This document shows, in pieces, positions 1 through 9,056 of a stretch of 64,000 nucleotides of DNA. Position numbers and translations under genes: made by a program. Source of the stretch: Pseudidiomarina mangrovi (GTDB taxonomy: Bacteria; Pseudomonadota; Gammaproteobacteria; Enterobacterales; Alteromonadaceae); NCBI RefSeq assembly GCF_003999375.1, contig NZ_RJLC01000005.1, positions 124,001 through 188,000 on the forward strand, given 5' to 3'. Within the stretch, counting starts at the first letter, position 1. Every line of letters starts with the position of its first letter. The notes under the pieces were generated by a model. It was not told the DNA's origin, did no database searches, and saw nothing but the letters and a program-made list of their open reading frames with translations.

Positions 1-123
1 GTCGTGGTACATGAACTAGCGCGCAGACTGGGCAAAGCCAGAATTGGCGCCCTTGTTGAGCGCCATGTGCGAGGGTATGAAATAACGCTGTCTGGCCATG
101 ACCGCACAGCGGGCAAGCATTAG
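1..123 (+). CDS. C-terminal tail of an unidentified protein (5' truncated)
   Basis: Frame 1 is open from the first base to a TAG at 121-123 and encodes 40 residues with a basic, amphipathic look, ending in [10 protein letters not shown]. The gene start lies outside the window. I do not recognise the family. It converges on yajQ, and the two stop codons overlap by a couple of bases, which is typical of this compact genome. With only 40 codons, a chance open frame cannot be excluded, but the fit to the yajQ end argues for a real gene. Confidence 0.4.
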   Translation, partial: VVVHELARRLGKARIGALVERHVRGYEITLSGHDRTAGKH

Positions 124-605
124 TCACGGAAGTTTTCGTACTGCAACGGTTGCTCAATATCAGAACTGCGCAACAGTGCGATGGCGGTTTGCAAGTCATC
201 ACGTTTTTTACCGGTAACCCGCACTTTCTCGCCTTGAATAGCCGCTTGCACTTTCAATTTGGCATCTTTGATGCGCTTAACGATATCTTTGGCTAATGTT
301 TGATCGATGCCATTTTTGAAGGTGATCGCCAGACTATAGGTCTTACCGCTGTGCGTGGCCTTGTCAGGAATATCACAGGCGGCAAGACTAATGCCGCGTT
401 TAGCGCAGTGATTGTTGAAAATGTCTTGTAGCTGCTGCACCTGAAATTCAGATTCTGAGGTTAAGGTGACGGTAAACTCTTTGAGCTCGACACGCGCTTC
501 CACACCACGAAAATCAAAGCGAGTGCCGACTTCGCGGGTAGCGTTATCAACAGCGTTTTTAAGTTCTACTTTGTCGATTTCTGAGACGATATCAAACGTT
601 GGCAT
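120..605 (-). CDS. yajQ: YajQ family nucleotide-binding protein (UPF0234/DUF520)
   Basis: The 161-residue protein has the family's typical length and its hallmark N-terminus, [20 protein letters not shown], followed by TRFDFRG near residues 28-34. The fold is two ferredoxin-like halves. Known members bind nucleotides, and a Xanthomonas homologue has been reported as a cyclic-di-GMP effector controlling transcription. Cytoplasmic; no signal peptide. The ATG at 605 is preceded by an AAAGGG ribosome site. It is divergent from a diguanylate cyclase starting at 673, with only 67 bases between the start codons, so the two probably share a control region. Family assignment is certain; the effector role here is inference. 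Confidence 0.95.
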   Translation of the reverse strand: MPTFDIVSEIDKVELKNAVDNATREVGTRFDFRGVEARVELKEFTVTLTSESEFQVQQLQDIFNNHCAKRGISLAACDIPDKATHSGKTYSLAITFKNGIDQTLAKDIVKRIKDAKLKVQAAIQGEKVRVTGKKRDDLQTAIALLRSSDIEQPLQYENFRD

Positions 606-672
606 AAAATTACCCTTTACATTGTCGAAACGTTTATTAAGCTGTAGCTAAAGCATTTTAGGTTAGTTCATT

Positions 673-2736
673 ATGACGGATGATTATCTCGGTTCACAGC
701 TGGCGCGTCTACAAACAATTATCGACGGCACGGGTGCGGGCACCTGGGAGTGGAACGCGCAAACTGGCGAAACCCGTTTTAATGAAGCTTGGGCCACAAT
801 GTTCGGTTACAGTTTGGCTGAGCTGGAACCCATCTCCATAGCCACATGGCGTGCTGTGTGCCACCCTGACGATCTGGTTCGTTCTGATGCCGCTCTGGCG
901 GACTACTTTGCCGGCAAAACCTCTGAATACCGCTGCGACCTGCGCGTGCGTCACAAGGATGGCGGCTGGCGTTGGATCCGCGATAGCGGACGCATTGCTA
1001 CTTACACCGCTGATGGTAAGGCGGAATGGTTGGCTGGTGCGCATTTCGATATCACCGCATTGAAAGAGAATGAGCAGCGTCTCGCCCACAATAAAGCCCG
1101 TATGCGCGCTATCCTTGATAGTTTACCGGCCGCAGTTTATACCCAAGCAAACGCTGCTGGTCGCGCCTATACCTATGTCTCAAAGCAAATCACCGAAGTA
1201 CTTGGTGACACCCCAGAACAATGGTTGGCGAGCAGTAATGAATCGAAGTGGCAGCGCATTCATGATGCTGATCGTGAAGAAGTGCGTCAGCGCGTATTGC
1301 GCTGGTTGCGGCACGGCTCGCAGGGTGATCTGATCGAGCAATACCGCATGCGTCATATAAGCGGCCATTATGTGATGGTACATGACCACTTGCGCGCGCA
1401 ACACAACGAACACGGCGAGATCACCGAATATGTTGGGTCATTGACGGATATTAGTAGTGAAAATGAATTGAGCCAACGTCTCGACAAGCTCGCCAAGAGT
1501 GTGCACGGCGTGCTGTATCAGTTTGAGATGCGCAGCGATGGGCACATGCGCTTTCCGTATGCCGGTGATGGCATCGAACGTATTTATGGTGTCACCCCAG
1601 AGGCAGTGCGAGACGATGCGAGCTTGGTCTTTAAGGCGATTCATGCTGATGACTTAGAGACCGTTTCGGATAGTATTGCGATATCAGCGCGTACATTAAC
1701 CCCTTGGGCGTTGGAGTATCGCGTAAGAATAGACGGCGCTATTCGGTGGGTTTATGGCCACGCAGTCCCCGAGCGCGATGCCGATAACAATGTGTTATGG
1801 CATGGTTTGCTGGTTGATATTACTGACCGTAAAGTGATTGAGATAGAACTGCAACGCAGCCAGGGTCAGCTCTTGGCAGCACAAGAGGTGGCTCAATTAG
1901 GCTATTGGGAATTTTCCTTAGCTGACCAGTCGCTGTTATGGTCAGACTTGGTTTACAAGATTGTTGGTGTCGATAAAGCCACCTTTAAGCTATCCCTTGA
2001 GGCGTTCAGACGCTGCATGCATCCCGATGATAATGTGCTTGTTGAGGTGGCTTCAGAGAATCTTGCCAAACGTGGTGTTCACGACGTTGAGTTCCGTATT
2101 ATTTGGCCTAATGGAGAGGTTCGTTGGGTTCACGAATGGGCATCAAAGCGCTTTTTGGCTGATGGGAGTGAGGTCATTACGGGAACCATCCAAGACATCA
2201 CTGAGCGTAAAGAGCTTGAATTGGTCTTACGCACTCAATCAATTACCGACGCGCTGACGGGCTTGTACAACCGTCGCTATTTTGTCGAGGTCTTAGAAAC
2301 TCAATTTGCCCGCAGTAAGCGTCAAGAAACCCAAACACGGTGTTGCGTGTTGAGTGCTGATTTGGATTTCTTTAAACGTATTAACGACACCTTCGGGCAC
2401 TTAATTGGCGATGTGGTATTACGCACCATCAGCGATATTCTGCGCGAGCAAGTACGTAGTGCTGATGTGGTGGCGCGCATTGGTGGCGAGGAGTTTGCTA
2501 TATTTTTACCACGAACCGCTATTACTGATGCTGAGCGGCTAGCGGAGCGGATTCGCGAAGCGGTTGCCGGCCATGTTTTTGATTTTGACGGCCAGCAGGT
2601 ACAGATCACCATCACCTTAGGTGTCAGTCAGTTTGACCCGCACGATGAAAGCTTCGAAGATGTGCTGATTCGGGTTGACCGCGCCCTCTACCATGGTAAA
2701 GAGCACGGTCGCAACCAAGTGGTGGTTATTGTCTAA
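673..2736 (+). CDS. Diguanylate cyclase with four PAS/PAC sensor modules
   Basis: The 687-residue soluble protein makes cyclic di-GMP from two GTP. Four PAS-PAC units can be read from their closing motifs (HFDITALKE, SLTDISSEN, LVDITDRK, TIQDITERK), at roughly residues 10-135, 140-265, 270-395 and 400-525. The GGDEF domain fills the C-terminus; its active-site loop is GGEEF at residues 604-608. An RSAD product-inhibition (I) site lies five residues upstream, so allosteric feedback should be intact. There are no membrane segments, so the PAS domains should sense an intracellular cue such as redox, oxygen or a small ligand; which one is not visible. Its 3' end overlaps the convergent amidohydrolase gene by 11 bases. 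Confidence 0.95.
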   Translation: MTDDYLGSQLARLQTIIDGTGAGTWEWNAQTGETRFNEAWATMFGYSLAELEPISIATWRAVCHPDDLVRSDAALADYFAGKTSEYRCDLRVRHKDGGWRWIRDSGRIATYTADGKAEWLAGAHFDITALKENEQRLAHNKARMRAILDSLPAAVYTQANAAGRAYTYVSKQITEVLGDTPEQWLASSNESKWQRIHDADREEVRQRVLRWLRHGSQGDLIEQYRMRHISGHYVMVHDHLRAQHNEHGEITEYVGSLTDISSENELSQRLDKLAKSVHGVLYQFEMRSDGHMRFPYAGDGIERIYGVTPEAVRDDASLVFKAIHADDLETVSDSIAISARTLTPWALEYRVRIDGAIRWVYGHAVPERDADNNVLWHGLLVDITDRKVIEIELQRSQGQLLAAQEVAQLGYWEFSLADQSLLWSDLVYKIVGVDKATFKLSLEAFRRCMHPDDNVLVEVASENLAKRGVHDVEFRIIWPNGEVRWVHEWASKRFLADGSEVITGTIQDITERKELELVLRTQSITDALTGLYNRRYFVEVLETQFARSKRQETQTRCCVLSADLDFFKRINDTFGHLIGDVVLRTISDILREQVRSADVVARIGGEEFAIFLPRTAITDAERLAERIREAVAGHVFDFDGQQVQITITLGVSQFDPHDESFEDVLIRVDRALYHGKEHGRNQVVVIV

Positions 2737-4117
2737 GTGAGGGTGGCAACAGCTGTTCGTTGACTTTGCCATCTTGTTTATAAATCACCCCGTCTTTCAT
2801 AACCAGGTCGACGCGCTGCATTAAACTCATATATTTCAGCACGTCACCGCGTACCGCAATAATGTCAGCTACTTTGCCTGGAGTTACTGAACCATAACGA
2901 TCTTGGACCCCCATCATGACTGCCGGCCAGTAGGTTGCTGCACGAATGGTTTCCATCGCACCAAAGTCTAAATCATCAACCCATACGGCCATTTCATGCC
3001 AGGTGGTTTGGCAATGAAACTTCATTGGAATGCCAACGTCGGTGCCGACCAACATCACCACACCAGCCTCTTTGAGTTGTTCAATTTTGCGTTTTAACGT
3101 TGGCTTACGCAGCGGTACTAATTGCGAATAGCTTAGATGGCCAGGCTTAGTAATTGATTGCTGAATATCGGCAATGGTGTCGGCTTTTAGGCCGCGATGC
3201 CAACAGGTATTATCCAGATGCTCGGGGTTGGCTACAGTATCTTGGTAGCTCCATAGCCCCTCTACTGTAGGCGTCCAGAACATCAAACCATGGAAAATAC
3301 CGGTTGCGGTGCGCTCTTTCAGAGCGGTTAGCACATCGTCGGGGTAGCCAGGGGCGGTGGTGAGACCGGTATGTTCAAAGTTATCGACGCCAATTTCTAC
3401 ACCCAGACGAATTTCATCGGGTTTATGCGAGTGAGCAACCACTTTCATGCCGCGTTTGTGTGCTTGCTGTACAATCACTTCAGCCACATCACGAGGCATG
3501 TCATCTTGGTCGATCAGTTTGACGATATCCATACCAGCATCGGCAAGTTGATTCACTTTACTCACCGCATCTTGCTGGTTACGCACAGCCCAGCGGTAAC
3601 CGCTCTGCCAGTCATCGACCTGCCACTGAATAAACGGGCCAGAGGCATACAGGGTTGGTCCGGGGATGACCTTTTCGGCGAGCCGTTGTTTAATGATTCG
3701 CGTGTCTTCCAGTGGTGCGCCTAAATCACGGACACTGGTCACGCCTGCCAACAACAATTGCACCAATGCCGCTGGCATCACTTCATCAACAAAACGGTCT
3801 CTATAATTGGCTTGCCAATGGCGGTAGTCGGAATGACCGGTAAGCTGAATATGGGCATGGTTCTCCCACAGCCCAGGCAGTACGTCATGCCCCTCGGTTG
3901 ATACCACCCGATAGCCCTCTGGTACTGCTAACTGGCCGACGCTACCGACCTGTTCAATGATGCCGTTGTTGACCAAAATGACACTGTTTCGTAATGGCAG
4001 TTCGGCAGTGCCATCAATGAGACGACCACCGACTAAAGCGATTTTCTCTGCTTGAGCAGCACTTGAGAGAGTCAATAACAGGGCGGGAATCACGATACTG
4101 GCGCGGAATGACAGCAT
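2726..4117 (-). CDS. Secreted metal-dependent amidohydrolase (imidazolonepropionase/Xaa-Pro dipeptidase-like)
   Basis: The 463-residue protein starts with a signal peptide ending AQA at about residue 23, so it should act in the periplasm. The amidohydrolase TIM-barrel metal ligands are visible: HAH at 87-89, a lysine at 200 (DIVKLID) placed as the carboxylated bridging lysine, histidines near 229 and 249, and Asp360 in VGTDVGIP. C-terminal VTPGKVADI is the usual beta-sandwich return. Relatives hydrolyse Xaa-Pro/Xaa-Arg dipeptides or cyclic amides; the substrate cannot be told from sequence. The start at 4117 has a GAGGA ribosome site. It is divergent from the methionine operon and convergent with the diguanylate cyclase. 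Confidence 0.85.
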   Translation of the reverse strand: MLSFRASIVIPALLLTLSSAAQAEKIALVGGRLIDGTAELPLRNSVILVNNGIIEQVGSVGQLAVPEGYRVVSTEGHDVLPGLWENHAHIQLTGHSDYRHWQANYRDRFVDEVMPAALVQLLLAGVTSVRDLGAPLEDTRIIKQRLAEKVIPGPTLYASGPFIQWQVDDWQSGYRWAVRNQQDAVSKVNQLADAGMDIVKLIDQDDMPRDVAEVIVQQAHKRGMKVVAHSHKPDEIRLGVEIGVDNFEHTGLTTAPGYPDDVLTALKERTATGIFHGLMFWTPTVEGLWSYQDTVANPEHLDNTCWHRGLKADTIADIQQSITKPGHLSYSQLVPLRKPTLKRKIEQLKEAGVVMLVGTDVGIPMKFHCQTTWHEMAVWVDDLDFGAMETIRAATYWPAVMMGVQDRYGSVTPGKVADIIAVRGDVLKYMSLMQRVDLVMKDGVIYKQDGKVNEQLLPPSLRQ

Positions 4118-4225
4118 GATAGAAGGTCCTCGTTGATAGATGGTGGATTGACCATAGCTTAGTCAAATTAACTGGAGTTGGACCCATATGCAACGACTGT
4201 TGCAACGCTCACGTCACTATTTTAT

Positions 4226-4257
4226 AGCCGTCTAAACGTCTAGATTGACAAAGTCTA
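4226..4257. promoter_or_regulatory. Tandem MetJ operator (four met boxes)
   Basis: Four contiguous 8-base units fit the MetJ box AGACGTCT to decreasing degree: AGCCGTCT at 4226-4233 (7/8), AAACGTCT at 4234-4241 (7/8), AGATTGAC at 4242-4249 (3/8), and a last unit best read as CAAAGTCT at 4249-4256 (5/8). Tandem 8-mers are how MetJ dimers bind cooperatively. The array covers the -35 element of the metX promoter, so SAM-loaded MetJ should block transcription. The downstream genes are all methionine genes, which supports the call. Confidence 0.8.
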
Positions 4258-4273
4258 CTTTGCCCGCTAATGT
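4245..4273 (+). promoter_or_regulatory. Sigma-70 promoter of the metX operon
   Basis: A perfect -35 hexamer TTGACA (4245-4250), a 17-base spacer and TAATGT (4268-4273) as -10 form a strong consensus promoter. It drives metX, starting 38 bases further on at 4312. The -35 lies inside the tandem met boxes. Confidence 0.8.
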
Positions 4274-4311
4274 AGCGCCATTCTATTAGCGACTAAGCTC
4301 AAGGTTCATGC

Positions 4312-5232
4312 ATGTCCACAACAGTTCAGCAGCCGGTTACCCATGTCTGTCGCGTACCCGGCGGGACGCTCTATATCAACGAATTTGGGAATGCTCACGG
4401 TCCGCTGTTGTTGGTGCTTGGTGGTATATCGGGTGGTCGTGAGGTCTGGCGCAGCGATGGTCAGGGCTGGTGGCAGGAGTTGTTTAGCGCGGTTGATGTC
4501 AGTCATTACGGCATATTAGCGGTGGATTATGCCGGTGGTACTGGTGAGTCATCAGTACAACCACCACCGAGCTCAATCAGTGCGCAAGCACAGCTGATTG
4601 CGCAGGCTTTAGAGCAACTGGGTTTAACTCACCTGCATGGTGTTATTGGCGGCTCCTATGGTGGCTTAGTGGCGCTCGAATTGGCGCAACACCCCAGCCT
4701 GACCATCGAGCGCTTAGTCATCATTGGCGCTGCCCATCGGCCGCCAGCACAAGCCGTGATGTTGCGCCATTTTCAACGCCAGTTGGTGCAACTCGCCGAT
4801 GCCGCTGGCTGCAGTGAACGGGGTTTACAATTAGCTCGAGCGCTGGCGATGTTAAGCTATCGTAGCAGTGCCGCGATGGACCATTACTTCACTGATCCGC
4901 AGCAGGCGGTTGAGTATATAGAGCGCAAAGGTGCGGCCTTGGTGCAAGGCGATGCCTTGCGAGCGCGGCAACTGTTTGAGCTATTTGGCCCGGCACTGGA
5001 TACCTATCGCTTGGAGCCAGCGCTGATCAAGCAGCCGCTGTTACTGATCGGTTTTACCAGCGATCAATTGGTACCGCCCGAGCTATTGCATGAGTTCGCC
5101 TCGTTGCTACCCCAATGCCATGGCCTCCATTGCGTTGATTCAAGTTATGGGCACGATGGCTTCATCAAAAGTGTTGGCACTTATGGTCAGCCGCTACGGC
5201 TATTTTTAAGCCATGAGGTACGCGGTGGCTAA
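4312..5232 (+). CDS. metX: Homoserine O-acyltransferase, short MetX type
   Basis: An alpha/beta-hydrolase of 306 residues expected to activate homoserine as its O-acetyl or O-succinyl ester. The nucleophile elbow is GGSYGG with Ser115; Asp251 (FTSDQLVPP) and His281 (SYGHDGF) complete the triad. DYAGGTGESS at 72-81 is a MetX-like stretch after the oxyanion region. It is clearly shorter than the usual 350-380 residues, like the short MetX/MetXS forms. The start ATG at 4312 has AAGG seven bases upstream; the ATG at 4308 is out of frame. It is first in an operon with homoserine dehydrogenase and metY, and behind MetJ boxes. The acyl donor (acetyl- or succinyl-CoA) cannot be decided here; the following metY favours acetyl. 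Confidence 0.85.
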   Translation: MSTTVQQPVTHVCRVPGGTLYINEFGNAHGPLLLVLGGISGGREVWRSDGQGWWQELFSAVDVSHYGILAVDYAGGTGESSVQPPPSSISAQAQLIAQALEQLGLTHLHGVIGGSYGGLVALELAQHPSLTIERLVIIGAAHRPPAQAVMLRHFQRQLVQLADAAGCSERGLQLARALAMLSYRSSAAMDHYFTDPQQAVEYIERKGAALVQGDALRARQLFELFGPALDTYRLEPALIKQPLLLIGFTSDQLVPPELLHEFASLLPQCHGLHCVDSSYGHDGFIKSVGTYGQPLRLFLSHEVRGG

Positions 5233-6271
5233 GGTCGCAATTATTGTGGTTGGGGTTGGTCAGATCGCCAGTGCTTGGCTGGATCAATTTGCCGAAAAAC
5301 TGCCTCCGCATGCCTACATTCACTCCATGCATAGTTCGCAACATAGTGCTCTATTGGCGGCGCCACATAGCGCCAAATCATGGCGACAGTGGTGGCAGCA
5401 GGCGGGGCCTCGTGGTGCCATCGAGCCGCTTATTGCAGCGCTGCGTGACCAAGGCCAACAGGTCATCGTGCTTGATTTAACCGCCAGTAAGACCATTAGC
5501 CGCGATTATCCAAACTGGTTTGCCGCTGGTGCCGATGTGGTCAGTGCCAATAAGTATGCTGGTTCGAGTAATCCACTATTTTATCAGCAGCTGCGTCACC
5601 AACTGCAGCAAAGCGGTCAGCGTTGGTTATACAACACCACTGTGGGCGCGGGTTTGCCTATTCAACGCGCCATTCGAGAGCGACTTGCCTGTCATGATCA
5701 ATTGCGTCGCTTAGAAGGGAATTTTTCCGGTTCGTTAAGCTGGATTTTTCAGCATTATCGCCCTGGCGACCGTCTGTCAGATTGGTTGCAGCAGGCCGCA
5801 CAACGCGGTCTCACTGAGCCCGATCCGCGCCTTGATCTCAGTGGCATGGATGTAGCTCGGAAGCTACTCATTTTGGCTCGCGAGGCACATTGGCAGCTGG
5901 CCTTAGCCGACATACAAATAACTAATTTAGTGCCACCGCAGCTGCGCCATTGCTCGGTGGAGCAATTCTGGCAGCAGCGCGAGTTGTTTGATCAACATTT
6001 TGAGCAATGGCGCCTTAGCCAGCATCCGCAGGCACAGCAGTTTTGCTATTTAGGTGCGGTGCAACAGCACACTCATGGCGTGGTCGCTAGCGCCGAGTTA
6101 ACACCTATCACGCAACAATCACCTTATGCCCATTTACCACCGGGTACCGCTAACTTCATTGTTTACAGCCGCCATTACGCCGACAACCCACTGATTATTC
6201 AGGGCCCAGGTGCTGGGCGCGAGGTAACCGCTGCTGGCGTGCACAGCGATATTCTTGAACTCATTTATTGA
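5225..6271 (+). CDS. Stand-alone homoserine dehydrogenase
   Basis: Reduces aspartate semialdehyde to homoserine, supplying the substrate of MetX just upstream. The 348-residue chain starts with a Rossmann strand and GVGQIAS nucleotide loop, then has SANKYA, TVGAGLPI, the substrate/catalytic region GLTEPDPR and SGMDVARKLLIL with the catalytic lysine. These motifs match the C-terminal half of bifunctional aspartokinase-homoserine dehydrogenases (ThrA/MetL), here without the kinase and without an ACT domain. I prefer the GTG at 5225 because GAGG sits six bases upstream (5215-5218); an ATG at 5213 is also in frame. Either start overlaps the end of metX, so translation is probably coupled. Confidence 0.9.
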   Translation: MAKVAIIVVGVGQIASAWLDQFAEKLPPHAYIHSMHSSQHSALLAAPHSAKSWRQWWQQAGPRGAIEPLIAALRDQGQQVIVLDLTASKTISRDYPNWFAAGADVVSANKYAGSSNPLFYQQLRHQLQQSGQRWLYNTTVGAGLPIQRAIRERLACHDQLRRLEGNFSGSLSWIFQHYRPGDRLSDWLQQAAQRGLTEPDPRLDLSGMDVARKLLILAREAHWQLALADIQITNLVPPQLRHCSVEQFWQQRELFDQHFEQWRLSQHPQAQQFCYLGAVQQHTHGVVASAELTPITQQSPYAHLPPGTANFIVYSRHYADNPLIIQGPGAGREVTAAGVHSDILELIY

Positions 6272-6288
6272 TCACAGAGGTAACCATC

Positions 6289-7572
6289 ATGAGCCACTAT
6301 CATCCTGCCACACTAGCCATTCACCACGGTTTTCAGTGCGACCCAACCACCAAAGCAACTGCGGTGCCTATTTATCAAACCGCTGCTTATGAATTTGACA
6401 GCGCTCAGCATGGTGCTGACCTGTTTGATCTTGCCGTACCAGGCAATATTTACACGCGCATCATGAACCCCACCAATGATGTGTTAGAGCAGCGGTTGGC
6501 GGCGCTCGAAGGTGGCATTGCCGGGCTCGCCGTTGCCTCCGGTATGGCGGCCATAGAATATGCGCTGATTACCCTCGCCAAACAGGGCGATAATATCGTC
6601 ACCACACCGCATATTTATGGCGGTACCTACACGCTGTTTAAGCACATGTTGCCGAGCTTTGGTATTGAGGTGCGTTTTGCCGATTCTGATGAACCCGAAG
6701 CATTAGCACGCTTAGTCGATGGCAACACCAAAGCGTTATACTGCGAAACCATTGGCAACCCAGCGGGTACGGTCGCTGATATTCCTGGTCTTGCTGCCGT
6801 AGCTGAACAGGCGGGAATTCCACTGGTGGTCGATAATACCGTGGCAACACCGCTATTGTGTCAGCCAATTGCTTTGGGTGCGCACATTGTGGTGCATTCA
6901 TTGACCAAATATATCGGCGGTCATGGCACCACCATTGGTGGCATCATTGTTGATTCCGGCCGCTTTGATTGGTCCCAGCATGCCGGCAAATTTCCACAAT
7001 TTAGTCAGCCTGAGCCGGCCTATCACGGTGTTGTGTATAACGCTAGTTTTGGTCCCGCTGCCTTTATTGCGCGAGCCCGCACAGTAGCATTGCGTAATAC
7101 TGGTGCGGCCTTGGCACCATTCAACGCGTTCCTGATTTTGCAGGGCTTGGAAACACTCGAACTACGCATCACCCGGCATTGTGAGAATACGGTCAAAGTT
7201 GCTAACTATCTGCAGCAACATCCGAAAGTCAGTTGGGTAAACTATGCCGGCTTGCCCAGCCATCCGCATTATCAGCGCGCGCAAGCCATTATTACCGGTG
7301 GTATACCATCGGCACTACTCACCTTCGGTATTGAGGGCGGCTATGCCGCTGGTGTAGCCTTTTACGACCAGCTCAAACTCTTTAAGCGCTTGGTGAATAT
7401 TGGTGACGCCAAATCGTTGGCGTGTCATCCGGCGTCAACCACCCATCGGCAATTGAGTGCCGAGCAGCAGCAGGCGGTTGGTGTGCGCCCTGAAGCCATT
7501 CGCCTGGCGGTGGGTATTGAGCATAGTGACGATATTATTGCTGACTTGGCACAGGCACTCGCGCACAGCTAA
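6289..7572 (+). CDS. metY: O-acetylhomoserine sulfhydrylase (PLP enzyme)
   Basis: A 427-residue Cys/Met-metabolism PLP enzyme expected to make homocysteine from O-acetylhomoserine and sulfide. The PLP lysine is Lys207 in HSLTKYIGGHG; the cofactor ring contact is in VVDNTVATP, and the N-terminus carries IYTRIMNPTNDVLEQR, as in O-acetylhomoserine (thiol)-lyases rather than MetB/MetC. Length fits MetY (about 425). The start at 6289 has AGAGG eight bases upstream; the in-frame ATG at 6268 overlaps the previous stop and lacks a site. Third gene of the MetJ-controlled operon, which together runs from aspartate semialdehyde to homocysteine by direct sulfhydrylation. Confidence 0.93.
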   Translation: MSHYHPATLAIHHGFQCDPTTKATAVPIYQTAAYEFDSAQHGADLFDLAVPGNIYTRIMNPTNDVLEQRLAALEGGIAGLAVASGMAAIEYALITLAKQGDNIVTTPHIYGGTYTLFKHMLPSFGIEVRFADSDEPEALARLVDGNTKALYCETIGNPAGTVADIPGLAAVAEQAGIPLVVDNTVATPLLCQPIALGAHIVVHSLTKYIGGHGTTIGGIIVDSGRFDWSQHAGKFPQFSQPEPAYHGVVYNASFGPAAFIARARTVALRNTGAALAPFNAFLILQGLETLELRITRHCENTVKVANYLQQHPKVSWVNYAGLPSHPHYQRAQAIITGGIPSALLTFGIEGGYAAGVAFYDQLKLFKRLVNIGDAKSLACHPASTTHRQLSAEQQQAVGVRPEAIRLAVGIEHSDDIIADLAQALAHS

Positions 7573-7577
7573 GGGCT

Positions 7578-9056
7578 TTATTTGCGCCGAACATGACGGC
7601 TGACGATGCGTTTGCCGTCTTGTTTGACCGCCGGTTGTTTGCGGTAGCCCCAGAGTAAGTCACGCGCTTGCTTGGCAGCCACGGCTAAATCAATGATCGG
7701 GGCAGGGTAATCGTGGCCAATACGGCAGTTATACAGCGCCTGCTCCATCATGGTCATACGCCATGGTTCAGCAATCAGCGGTGCTGGCACTTCAGCCAGT
7801 TCGGGGCACCACTGCTTGATAAATTCACCCTCAGGGTCGTGCTCTTGGGCCTGCTTGGTGGGGTTATAAATACGGATGGTATTGGTGCCGGTGACGCTCG
7901 CTTGCATCTGAAATTGCGGGTAGTGAATGCCCGGTTCAAAATCAAGAAATTGCTGGGCCAGATGTTGTACGCCAAGGCGCCAGTCGATACGCAGTAAATG
8001 GCACAAAAAGCTCACCAACATGGCCCGCATGCGAAAGTTGAGATAGCCAGTGGCGCGCACGCAGCGCATGCAGGCATCGACTAAGGGATAGCCAGTTTGA
8101 CCTTCTTTCCATGCATGTAAGTGCTCACTTACTTGGCTATCTTGACGGTAAGGAAAGTCCGCATAGGCGTGATTCACTGGGCGGAATTCCATCTCGCATT
8201 CACTCTCAAACTTCTGCATAAAATGACAGTGCCAGTGTAACCGTGAGGCAAGGGCAATCAGTGTTTTACGCCAGCCAGGGGTATGCCATTGTCGCAGTAA
8301 ATGTTGGTAAAACTCGCGCATACTGATGGTGCCCCAGGCTAGGTGCGGTGACATGCGCGAGCAACTCTGCCGGCTTAGCAGCGGTTTGGAAATGTGGTAC
8401 GGGTAATTTTTGCCGCGGGTGTCGAAGAAGTCGTGCAAGGTTGCCCATGCAGCACCACTACCACCTGCTTGTTGTGCTATTGGCGTGGTGTTTACCAGCA
8501 GCTGCGGCTGCGCTGAAAAGCTCGCCAGCACGGTGCGCACTGTCGTTGCCGATACCCAGCTAGCGCGCTGCCACGGCACTGGTTGGATGCTGCTGCGCAT
8601 CACCTGTTTCCAGCGCTCATCCCAGTGCTGGCGATTGCGCAAACCTCGGATCACCCCAGCGCTTTGCTGTTGCTGCCAAACCACCTGATGTTGCTGACAC
8701 CACGCTTGTACGGCGCGGTCACGCGCATAGGTGTTGGCGAGGCCAATTTCCTGATGGGAATGCAAACTGGCGATGCCCAGTTGCTGCTGCAGTGTGGAGA
8801 ATAGTTCTATCGCATCACCGTGCAGCACCCAAAGCCGGGCATCATCAGCGCCAAGCAGCGCCAGTTGCTGGTTGATATCGGTAATAGCTTCAGCGACAAA
8901 TTGCCAATGGCGGGGATGATAATGTGGGTCGTGCTGGAGAAACGGTTCAACTAGGTAAATCAGCAGCAACGGCTGACCACTGTGTATGGCGTGGAGTAGC
9001 GGCAGATGATCGGTCAGCCGTAAGTCACGCTTAAACCACACCACCGCGCAACTCAT
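7578..9056 (-). CDS. Deoxyribodipyrimidine photolyase/cryptochrome (plant-cryptochrome-like or class III branch)
   Basis: A 492-residue photolyase-family flavoprotein: N-terminal alpha/beta antenna domain ([19 protein letters not shown]) and C-terminal helical FAD domain ([20 protein letters not shown], then [20 protein letters not shown]). RIYNPxKQ with the FIKQWCPEL ending resembles the proteobacterial class III/plant-cryptochrome-like branch more than E. coli PhrB; that placement is inference. It probably repairs cyclobutane pyrimidine dimers with light. The ATG at 9056 shares a base with the stop of the upstream cryptochrome gene (TAATG), so translation is coupled. An upstream in-frame ATG at 9086 would lie inside that gene and is unlikely. 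Its end is 5 bases from the convergent metY. Confidence 0.88.
   Translation of the reverse strand: MSCAVVWFKRDLRLTDHLPLLHAIHSGQPLLLIYLVEPFLQHDPHYHPRHWQFVAEAITDINQQLALLGADDARLWVLHGDAIELFSTLQQQLGIASLHSHQEIGLANTYARDRAVQAWCQQHQVVWQQQQSAGVIRGLRNRQHWDERWKQVMRSSIQPVPWQRASWVSATTVRTVLASFSAQPQLLVNTTPIAQQAGGSGAAWATLHDFFDTRGKNYPYHISKPLLSRQSCSRMSPHLAWGTISMREFYQHLLRQWHTPGWRKTLIALASRLHWHCHFMQKFESECEMEFRPVNHAYADFPYRQDSQVSEHLHAWKEGQTGYPLVDACMRCVRATGYLNFRMRAMLVSFLCHLLRIDWRLGVQHLAQQFLDFEPGIHYPQFQMQASVTGTNTIRIYNPTKQAQEHDPEGEFIKQWCPELAEVPAPLIAEPWRMTMMEQALYNCRIGHDYPAPIIDLAVAAKQARDLLWGYRKQPAVKQDGKRIVSRHVRRK

Noticed and set aside
4118-4311. SAM riboswitch before metX
   Set aside because: No SAM-I or other aptamer core is visible. 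Tandem MetJ boxes over a consensus promoter explain methionine control better.
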